DNA of 40,409 nucleotides. Origin: Chara braunii. Lineage: Eukaryota; Streptophyta; Charophyceae; Charales; Characeae. How positions within the stretch are numbered: position 1 is the stretch's first letter; the number at the start of each line of letters is the position of its first letter. Positions 21,120 through 30,182 of this stretch are shown one piece after another. The stretch covers positions 1,216,516 through 1,256,924 of the forward strand of contig BFEA01000374.1 of assembly GCA_003427395.1 (NCBI GenBank), read 5' to 3'. Both the position numbers and the translations under genes were made by a program. A model generated the notes under the pieces. The model worked only from the letters and a program-made list of their open reading frames with translations, did not search any database and was not told the origin of the DNA.

Positions 21120-21911
21120 TGCGAGGAATGAGTCCTCAAGGGGCCCTTGTCAAGCATGCACATGTTCTGGGCAGAGGCCCCCAGCAAGTCAAGTGCCCGC
21201 CCTAAGTGAAGGAGGGCCTGAATAATCACTGAAGGCCAAAATTCAACATTTTGCATATGTGGGTACTCAGGCTGTTGCAGCCCGCCAGTTGGTTGAGTGG
21301 ACGCGTGAACCTCCCTAAGCTGCGTCGTACAGTTTGGCCCAGGCCTTGGCAGTTGTGCCTGGGCACATACACACAATGCAGGGCCGATACATCATGAAGT
21401 GGCCACAGGCCTACAAAAAAGCAGCACTGTCGACGTACATACCCCAGGTCCTGCGGGCACGTGTGAGGTGAAGAGGGGCGCCACTGGCCAGCGGAGTGCG
21501 AGCAGCCATAGCCGGGCTGCAGGGCGCTAGGGGGTGAGAGAGCGATCGGTGGTCTTCAGGAAGGAGAAGAGTGTGGGTGGACAGGGTCTGATGAGGGGAG
21601 ACGAGATACGTACCTGGTACACGAGAGAGGTCGGCTATGGTGTTGACGTCATGTACATTGGTCTTCGAGAGTCGAAGTGCGGCTGTTGTGAGAATGCTGA
21701 TGTAGGTAGGATAGTCGAGTAGTGTACGCTGGGCACTGGGCACCAGACAAAGAGGAGCGACTTTGGATACTGTGTTGGTGTGGGCTGAGGGCTTGAACAT
21801 TGGCTCATTACTTCGTTGTATTGCTCTTATTTGAATGGGATCTCGGTGCATTTGTGCTCTCTGCTTGTACACGACTACTAAGATCTGTGTGATTTCGCAA
21901 CTTGGCTTTCT
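21120..21911 (+). repeat. 5' LTR of the chromovirus, main part
   Basis: It matches 39135-40195 of the 3' LTR along its length, beginning TGCGAGGAAT. Relative to the 3' LTR it lacks about 284 bases (39472-39755) and has about 20 extra bases at 21638-21657. It stops within TTTCT at 21907-21911, where the LINE poly-T begins. The remaining 34 bases of the LTR are found at 32538-32571. Confidence 0.92.
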
Positions 21912-22278
21912 TTTTTTTTTTTATAACAAAAACAGGCCCTTATGGTCCTGGCTCCATTTCATTCTGGGGAGCATCAGTCCGGTTCCTATTCCACCGGCAA
22001 GTCAGAATAAAAAGTTACATAAGTACTCACCCATGCTTCCTTCCGAAGGACCCCTGACCAGCATTGATTGCTCCAGCATCGTGGAGGATTAACTGTCAGC
22101 TTGCCCTGCTTCATCCTCTTTCCTCTCAGGTCTACTGTGAAAACCTGTCGTATAAAGCATGACTAGCGAGAAAGGTCCTAGAAGCTGACAAAGATGACAA
22201 TTTTGTGTTAACTATAAATCCCCCATGTGAGGCACCTGATAAGTCTGCTATTCTGAGCCGTATTTACCCTAATTCTGA

Positions 22279-22300
22279 CCAAACCCTAAACCCTAAACCT
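22279..22300. repeat. Short plant telomere-type motif
   Basis: Three contiguous AAACCCT-type repeats lie in the 3' untranslated region of the minus-strand LINE. This is the Arabidopsis-type telomere repeat but far too short to be a telomere. Confidence 0.7.
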
Positions 22301-22541
22301 TCAACTGTAGGTTTTCTCATCCCTCTGTCCTAAACTTTTATTTCTCCCCTAATGTTGTCTTCCGAACCCATTTCCTATATTCGTTATACCTTACTACCCC
22401 TTCACTTAACCTTCCTTGCCTTGCCTCACTTTAATTCTTATGGCTGCCTCAGTTACTGTGTCAAAGGTTGATCATCTATAGTGACCTCCTGGCACTCCTC
22501 TTTGAACCAATGGAAGATAAGTCTCTCTCCTTCCATAGTCA

Positions 22542-25500
22542 CTACTTTGCCCTTTCTGGGTTAAGGGCCACTTGCTTCTTTGTCCTTCTCCATAATGCCC
22601 TAATCTCTGTCTCCAACAGGCTATAGAGAATTGCCTTAGCTTCCATTCTAGTCATCGGAATCTTACCCACCACCTGCTGACATCTTCGTTTCCAGATTGT
22701 CCATAAAGTATACTGTCTCAGAAGCTGAAAGATAAATTTGTGTCCTGCCCGCCATCCCTTAGGCACCTCACTTCCTATCAATATTAGTTTTCTGTTTCTT
22801 GGGAAGGGGACCTCCGTAGTGTGTGTTCATAATGAACGAGCTAGGGACCAGAGATGTTCTGCTTCCGGGCAATGGAGACAGCAATGGACCAGTGTTTCCT
22901 GAACGCCTGCCTTACACATAACACAGTCTTGATCTGCGTCATTCCTATTGAGCCTGTTTCGCTTATCGAACAGCCAGATGTTGACTGAGAGTGCTACATG
23001 AAAGATGAGCCACTACATGCTCCTGACCTTGGCCAATCTGATACTGTGCAAAGATGACCATGGTGACCTTTCTACCTGTTCCCTTGATATATCCACTCTC
23101 TTTTCCCATCTTATCGACAAAATGTGATGCAAATGGCATGATCTCCCCCTCAGACGGTAGCCCAATTTAGTGGTGTACTGAAGTATGTTAAATTTCCTGG
23201 TTACTGTTGATAAGCTTCCCTTAATGTTCCATGCCCACTCTGCTGGATCGATTTCCGGATCCCGAATGGCTGTCAGTGGCTCAAATATCGTGAAATCTTC
23301 ATTCTCCACCACTCTGACCTTTCGTAAGGTGCTTTTCTTAATGGTGATCGGAAATCCTTATCCTGGAGATAGTATTTTATACATATCTGCTTCCACCCAG
23401 TGGTTAGAAGGTCCAACCTCCTGTCCTATGTGGAAGGCTGCCTCCGGTTCATTAGTAGAGCTTATTGTTGCCCAATCCCCCCATCTCCATTTGTTTGGTT
23501 CCTTCAATATCCTTGTCCACTCATTCGGGATCGAGACAAGAATGTCATTCAGGTTTTCAGTTAGTCTGTGACAACCCTTCATTTTCTCCCTCAGCTCCCT
23601 CCCTGTTTTCCATCTCCCCTTGCTGTCTGACCAGATATGTTTTACCTGCCATACCCCATGCTCTAACCAATTCCCCCACTTGGCGTCCTTTGCTATTAGT
23701 GTTCTAGGTCTTCCTTGAGAGTCTTTTAACCATGGATTACAAAAACGCGGTTGTCTAAGTACTTCATCCTTTGTCTTCGGTTGTCTTACTCTTGCCGGGA
23801 AGACCTCCGCCCAAAGTTTGCGCAATTGAGCCCAATATGTACCCCTCGTTGCATCTTCATCTGCGACTTGTTCCCCCGTTCTATCTTTCTTAGTCCAACC
23901 CTTGTAGAATAGCCAGAATGTACCCTTCATATTGGAAGGCATTTTATATCTGGCCATTTGTCGTATGTGGTCGAGTACCAATGGGACCCACCTAAGGTGA
24001 GGCTGTGTTAACAACTCAATGATCCACTTAGTTTGGAGTGCCGTTATCTGCTGTCCCGGATCCAAGACTCCCAACCCTCCCTTGTTCTTTGGTTGAATAA
24101 CTTGGTTCCATGCTATCTTAGATATAAAGTTTTGCCGTCCACAAATATGTTGTCGCCACCCTCCTCAGTTTTTGTAGTGTATATGCTGGTGGTGACCATA
24201 TTGTTCCCACATACCATAACATAGAGAAAATGGATGCATTTATGACTAGTGCCCTTCCGAACAGTGAGGTGTGTATTTCCAATCACGCCGCTAGTTTTAA
24301 TTGCATTTTTGTCATCTGTTCTCGCGCCATGGAGTGGTGGGGGTCTGTGTCTGCCATTCTGATCCCCAAGTATCTCATTGCCTGATCTGGCAGGTACCAA
24401 GTCATTCCTCTATAATTTTGTGGCCGATACTGTGGTTGTTGGTCGTCATGAGATAGCCACCACCCCAACGTCTTCGGCCAATTGATTCTCATCTCCGATG
24501 CCAGCTGGAATGCCGCCATTGCTCTCGTAAGGGCTTGAAATGACGAGTCCGTTGCTCTAATTAGTATTGTGAGATCATCCGCAAATAGAATCGTTGTCGG
24601 TAAATTTGTGGCGCGTCCCTGCTGATGCGGTTGAGCAATTAGACGATCTATCGAAGGGTCTTTCCTGAGGAACGAGGCAATAGCCTCCATTATGAACAAG
24701 AAAATAAGAGCCGCTAAGGGGTCCCCTTGCCTCACCGACCTCGTCATTTTATACCGATCTGAGAGGTGGCCATTAACTTGGACCTGACCATGTGCATCAT
24801 TATACAGTACCCTAATCCATTTACGAAAGTTAGGACCCACTCCCATCTTCTCCATACATTGCTGTGGAAAATTCCAGTTGACTTGATCATATGCTTTTTC
24901 GAAGTCGACGAAGAGGATCGCTGCGTTTATCATTTTATTTGTAATGTACCTAACCGATTCTGATGAAGTCGTAACATTATCCAAAATAAATCTTCCCGGA
25001 ATGAAACCTGTTTTATCTATGTGGAAACAACCTTCTATAACTTTCCTGAGACAGTTAGCTAGTGCTTTACCCACAATCTTATAAGGGTCAACAGTGTAAT
25101 TGGTCTGTAATTTCTAATATCCCTAGGGTCTCCCTTCTTATATTGCAGAGTAACAATGCTTGCCGCCGACTCTAACCCCGAGCCCTCTTTCTGCCAGGCT
25201 TGATTGAGAAAGGATTCGTACTCTCCTCCTAGGATAGGCCAAAACTCCAACCAAAATTCTTTAGTCAATCCATCTCTACCCGGCGTCTTGTTAGGAGGCA
25301 TAGACTGTAGGGCTTCCCTCAATTTCTCCTGGGACAGAGGGGCGTCCAATTTTCCTGCAAACTCCCTCTTCACCATACAATCCAAGTATGAAAGAAACTT
25401 ATTTCTGACTTCCTCCAGCTGATGAGAAGTATAGTCACCTTCCCTTGAACTGTATAATGCACTGTAGAAGTCGTGAGCCACCGACAACGTCCCCTCCGGA

Positions 25501-26818
25501 CCCGAAACCACTCCTTGCATACCTTCCAACTGCTCTATTGGCTTGTTTCTTCCTCTTGCTTTGATCTTTTGAAGAAGTACTAGTCACTTTTTCCCCCTCC
25601 TCCCATTCTTTCACTCTCGCTCTCATCTGCAGACCCCTAGCCCTCCATCTCTCCCAGTTCCCCAATTCGTTTTTTGCTGCTTCTATTATTCTCTCGTACA
25701 TCTCCGATCCTGGTTATTAATTAAGTTCCTTTCTGCTATACGCACTGCTCTTTGCAGTTCGCTTTCCCTTGCCGCCCGTCTTGCAGCCAACTGTTTGGCC
25801 ACTGCTGCTGACATGACTTCTACTATAAGGTCTGTGAAAGATTGTGTGTCTGGATTGTGTGTTAGGCACACTTGCAGAATAGCTTCCCTCAACTCCTTAG
25901 TTCTTAATAACGAATTATTAACCTTATAGAAACTCCTTCCTCTATGGACATGTTTATCCATAATGAAGTTAAGAAATACAGGTTTATGATCTAGGCACGT
26001 ACAATATGATAAGTCCCCTACCGCCACCGAGTGTAATAATCCCACGGTGTCTTGTGATATGAGGAAGTAGTCTATCCTAGATGCTAAAATATGTTGACTA
26101 CAATTCCTTCTGTAATACGTGAACTGTTTCCCTTCTGGCTGTTGAAGTCTATATGGGTCTACCAGATCTCCAGCCGCCATAAGGTTATGAATAGGTAGGG
26201 CTTCGTCCCACATCACTCCTGGGTCCAAAGTAGTAGTCTGTCTTTACTAGGGTCCAAAGTAGCATTCCAATCCCCAACCAATATGATATGTCTAGACGGG
26301 TCTATATGGTTTTGTAACGTATCTATCATCTCCGACCTTTGATGTCCTTCGTTCGGGCAATAGACAGTAATGAGCGTAAACTGCTCATTCTCATAAGTAA
26401 AATTAAGTCTTATCCACCGACCTTCGTCTTCATCTACAATGACATCCTGTACTATTATTCTATCTGCAGCTAGCGATCTTTTATTTAATAAAATTACTAC
26501 GCCTACTGAATGTGACATGTTAGCCGCTGCCCAAAAACTTGCCTTAACCCACCTTAGTTGTCTTACTATACGCTATTGAATGTTCTGATGCTCTGGTGAT
26601 TCCATAAGGTGAGTTTCCTGCAGACATAAGTATTCTGGCGGTGTCTTCCCAACCCAGTTTGAGTACCTCATTACGTTGTCCCACTTGTCTTTGTTTTCCA
26701 AAATCTGTACCATTCCATTGATGTTCCAAGACATGACCCTAAGGTCCCACTCCCTACGTTTTGAAGTATCCGATGTCCTTCTACGCTTATACACACCCTC
26801 TCTCAATCCCGCCTCCAT
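22542..26818 (-). pseudogene. LINE ORF2: endonuclease, reverse transcriptase, zinc finger (several stops and frameshifts)
   Basis: This protein nicks the target and reverse-transcribes the LINE RNA. From ATG 26818 (minus) it shows an APE-type endonuclease: MSWNINGM, LQETHL, ITVYCPNEG, GDWNATLDPSKD, ASRIDYFLI and LDHKPV. Reverse transcriptase follows: PPNKTPGRDGL near 25275, NYRPITLLT, AAILFVDFEKAYDQVNW with the first Asp near 24900, SVRQGDPLAALIFLFIMEAI near 24700, and FADDLTIL near 24575. The post-RT region is next, and then a CCHC finger CVMCKAGVQETLVHCCLHC near 22920-22860. The C-terminal block TLWTIWKRRCQQ and ETEIRALWRR closes at 22542. Stops include 26573-26575, 24283-24285, 23358-23360 and 23013-23015. 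Frame changes lie near 26220, 25690, 25530, 25085 and 24110. The 3' untranslated region runs down to 21912. Confidence 0.92.
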
Positions 26819-26881
26819 GAGCTATGATGTCTTATTTGACTCTATACAAGCATCCTACTCAGGATCCTACCCGGATCCACT

Positions 26882-28638
26882 CTACTGTTGTAGCCAGGTC
26901 TCGATCTTTCCGTCAATGTAGTCCGGATGCCATGCAAACACGTCACTTTTGGCCACTATAGCCGCTCCCCTTGCCACCCATTCTGCCGCCTCCGAACCCC
27001 CCAGCAGTCCATACGGGATCGTCTCCACTACTTGCCATGGCATCCAGATCAATCCCTCAGCCAACACTGCCTTTTCCTGCAACTTAATCATGACTAGCCT
27101 ATAGTCCATCATGTGCACTATCCCCGCCACGTCTTCCCATTCTTCCCTATCATGCGTGAGGTCCCCAATGACATGTGCCTGCGAAGGCAGATCTTTTGTG
27201 ATACGTTCCTTCAATATCTCAAGCTCGCAATGACTGTCCTTCGCTGTACTTAGTGCTAGAGACCTTTGGATGACCACCTCCCAATTCGTGTTGCCGTTGT
27301 TCCATCTGTAGGGCAAAATGATTTTCTTACCTGGGTCTTGTCTTGCGTACAATTTGGTCGCTGCATTGATGTCTGTGTGTGGAGTGTAGGCTATTTTCAG
27401 CAAATTTATATTGTCTTCCTCCAATTCCCTGTTCTGATCCCTGAGAGCCTCGACTTGTGCCTCCAAGATCACTGCTTGCCTCTTTTCCTCTTCCATCTGT
27501 TCATCCACACCTAACCCCTGGGCAGAATCTGACAAAGCCTGATCACTACTTCCCAATTGCTCTGCTTCTTGCTGTTGGGCCCTTCGTTTCTATTCAGATC
27601 TCTTCAAACCATGTGGCTGGTAAGATTTGGGCCAGATGAACTGCTTGGCGTACCCAACATTGTGCACCGTGATGTCATTCTTGTCCAATCACGCCTTCCA
27701 TCTACATTGCGTAGCGTAAGACTCATTAACCTCCTGTTCATTCTTCAGTCTCTCGAATCTGTTCGCTGTTGTAATGCCATCCCCCGCTGCTGTGGCTTGT
27801 TTCAAATTGCACAGATGCTTGTGGTGTGCCAGACGAATTTCACATTCAATGTGTCTCTCCCACTTCAGCTTGTGAACGTGTTTGATCCACTGTGCTAGTG
27901 ACTCCGGTTCGTCCTCCCCTTCTTCCTCCTCCCCTTCCTCTTCCCCCTTGTCATTGTCCCCATCCAAATTTGTATCTGAATCCGAATCATGTTACATTTT
28001 CCCCGCTCCTTCATCCTCCTCCCCCCTCAAATCCTCTATTGTGTTTTCCGTATCACCTGAAGGTGATCTATTTGTAGAGCTGGTTCGACCTATTGAAGGC
28101 CCATGTTCTGTTTGCTGGTCCATTGAAGTTGACGCTGACGTATCGTCGGAAGAGGCTGTAATTTCCATTTCTTCCCCTTGAGATCCTTGCTCCCCCTTGC
28201 CTTCTTCTTCCATATCTGCCTTGTGCTCCTGTTCCCCATGTGTGGAAGCTTCATCTGCTCCCTTCCCCGCATGTGGTCGCTTAGGCCCTTGGCATGAGCT
28301 ATCTCCCTTCACTGATTCCTTGTCACTGATTTTCCTCTTAAGAGAGGCTGATGATTCTCCCCCCTTCCCCTCCCCTTCAGTGACCCTGTCACCCTCATCC
28401 TCTTTCGTTTCTTCCTCCCTCGATCCCTTACTACTTGAATCGGTCTTACTTCCCTGTACAACATCGTCCCCCTTTTCCTCCGAACCTCCCTCTGCTTCTG
28501 ACTTTTGTGCCTCCTCTCTTGCTCTTTTGTTCTCCAAGAAGCCCAGCTCCGCTGCTTGGCCCACCTTGTGTAGCTCTGCCATGGTCTGTAGCCTCTGCCT
28601 GTCTTCCAACAACGAGGCATCATCTATCATGGGCTTAG
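26882..28638 (-). pseudogene. LINE ORF1, C-terminal two thirds (three in-frame stops)
   Basis: This is the RNA-binding partner protein of the LINE, 63 bases ahead of ORF2. A single frame runs from 28630 to 26882 with stops at 27992-27994, 27689-27691 and 27590-27592. At least one, CAG to TAG at 27590, is evident by comparison with the inverted copy. The sequence is strongly charged: an acidic and Ser-rich middle, GEEEGEEEEGEDEPES, then a basic part, then a coiled-coil heptad region around EEEKRQAVILEAQVEALRDQ. A C-terminal region of about 160 residues follows, containing ILPYRWNNGNTNWEVVIQRS, GLIWMPWQVVETIPYGLLGG and DVFAWHPDYIDGKIETWLQQ. I do not recognise that last domain. The N-terminal zinc-knuckle part is missing here but present on the inverted arm. 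Confidence 0.85.
27362..28638 (-). repeat. Inverted repeat, left arm (LINE ORF1)
   Basis: This arm pairs with 31253-32533. A 230-base sample around the GDSSC-GPKRPH codons shows about ten differences, near 4%. The arms are about 1.28 kb, separated by 2.6 kb. Confidence 0.9.
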
Positions 28639-28684
28639 CGCCGACGGGTTAGCGCATGACGAGAGAACTATTCGGGCGCTATGT

Positions 28685-28984
28685 CGGGGACTTAGTCAAC
28701 GAGGGTGACGTCAACGGCGGGAAAGTGGAAAGCATTGTCGGGTGTGACGCGACGACGTGTGACATCAACAGGGAGGCGAGTGTACCGGGGACTTAGTCAA
28801 CGAGGGTGACGTCAATAGCGGGAAAGTGGAAAGCGCTGCCGGGTGCGACGCGCGACGATGTGTGACATCAACAGGGAGGCGAGTGTAAAGCGCTGACGAC
28901 GAGGATCATACTAGGGGGGAGGAGCGGAGGCGAGTGTAAAGCGGTGACGACGGGGATCGTACTAGGGTGGAGGAGCGGGGTTAC
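28685..28984 (+). repeat. Tandem promoter-like monomers (101, 102, 51 and 46 bp)
   Basis: Two units, 28685-28785 and 28786-28887, begin CGGGGACTTAGTCAACGAGG, and each contains TGACGTCA, the palindromic CRE/bZIP core. Two shorter units, 28888-28938 and 28939-28984, begin AAGCGSTGACGACG. All lie at the presumed 5' end of the inverted LINE arm. Confidence 0.85.
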
Positions 28985-29099
28985 GGAAGGGGCTAAACGG
29001 GGCGGGACTCGCGGGTCCCTCATGTTGACACACACAACAACCATCGCGGGGGGGTGGGAAGTCCGTGGAAGATGGGAGTTCGCCACGACGGGTGAAGCC

Positions 29100-29870
29100 T
29101 AGACAAAGCGAGTGGGAGTTGAGAGTAAAGGGGGTTCGATACTGGTCACAAGGGAGAGGGGGGAAGAGAGGGTGACGTGTCATAAAGGGAGGGGATGACG
29201 TGGCGAAGGAAAGGAAAGTGATGTCAAGGTTGAACAAAGTTGACATCATCATCACGGGGTTGTTGAGACATTGACACGCTGGTGGCATGGCGCTGTGATA
29301 GGATTCAGGAAGAAGGTTGGGTCATCTCTACGGGTGAGGCATTCCACTAAGGTTGGATTCACGAAGGCGGTAAGTCAACACTTCTTTATATCGTAGGGGG
29401 ATTAACCTTCACGAATACATCGGCTCTACATTGGTAAAGTAAAAAAAAAAAGGTAAAAGGACTTCTATTCTTACACGGAGAGGGGAGTCCGTTACTGGCC
29501 ATAGTGGAGAGCGGGGGAAGAGAGGGTGACATGTCACAAAGAGAGGGGATGACGTGGCAAAGGAAAAGGAAGTGACGGGACAAAGGGAAAGAAAAGGGGG
29601 AGGAAGATTGACGAAGGGATGACGTGGCATAGGAAAGAGAAGTAACGGGCCATAAGAAGGAAAGAGAAGTGAAAGGGAGAGTGAAAGGGAGAGGGACAAA
29701 GAGGGGACGGGGCATAGGAAGAGAAAGTCACGAACCATAAAGAGGAAAGGGAAGCGGAGGGGTGAGAGGAGTAGAAAAGAAGGAGAAGGGAAGGTGACAG
29801 GGCGTAAGAAAAGAGTGGGAAGGGGAAGGGAGCAAGTAGTATAGATTAGAATTCGAATCAACCAGGAGTA
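29100..29870. repeat. Purine-rich strand tract
   Basis: For about 770 bases the plus strand is mostly A and G with only scattered pyrimidines. Repeated words include GAAAGGGAGAG, AAAGAGAGGGGATGACGTGGC and CATAGGAAGAGAAAG. Long Ser/Leu/Pro-rich open stretches on the opposite strand are only shadows of this composition. Confidence 0.8.
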
Positions 29871-29880
29871 ATCACTTGGG

Positions 29881-29903
29881 ANAAAAAAAAAAAAAAAAAA
29901 AAA
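29881..29903. repeat. A-run containing one undetermined base
   Basis: A, an N at 29882, and then 21 A are followed by seven G. It marks a sequencing or assembly uncertainty and may be a poly-A tail remnant or an A-rich part of the LINE leader. Confidence 0.85.
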
Positions 29904-30182
29904 GGGGGGGTGTGAAAGCGGCAGGACAAGGGGAGGGGACTGGACGGGGTGGTGCGGTCACACAAGGAAAGACTAAGTGAGTAAGGAGCTGACAGTGGAG
30001 GGAGGTTGCCTAGACTCTGGTTCAGGGGTTAGCACAAGAATTTCGAAAATGTCGTTCACATACGTAATGGCAGCCCAAAGGGCTATGACGGAAAAGGACA
30101 GGAGGGAGAGCGAACAACTGAAGGTACAAGGTGTGGGGGGGGGGGGAGGAGTCGAGTAGAGCTTCAATCAGCATCACAAAGC

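Larger units (their letters stand above)
28639..30182 (+). other. Probable LINE 5' untranslated region / promoter region
   Basis: This non-coding stretch lies between the inversion point and the ORF1 start. It opens with tandem monomers (28685-28984), continues with GA-rich DNA bearing repeated GGGGATGACGTGGC motifs at about 29193, 29544 and 29610, and contains an A-run. LINE 5' regions are often built of tandem promoter monomers, which fits. The alternative is that part of it, ending at the A-run at 29903, is an unrelated insertion. Confidence 0.55.

Noticed and set aside
21120-21911. Solo LTR
   Set aside because: Its missing 3' end is found at 32538-32571, so it is the 5' LTR of the element to the right.
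24113-24400. 95-codon minus-strand frame inside the LINE
   Set aside because: The frame continuing from the reverse transcriptase reads FGRALVINASIFSMLWYVG and fits the family; this one is an overlapping shadow.
29386-29861. Ser/Leu/Pro-rich frames on the minus strand resembling membrane proteins
   Set aside because: They are shadows of the purine-rich plus strand.
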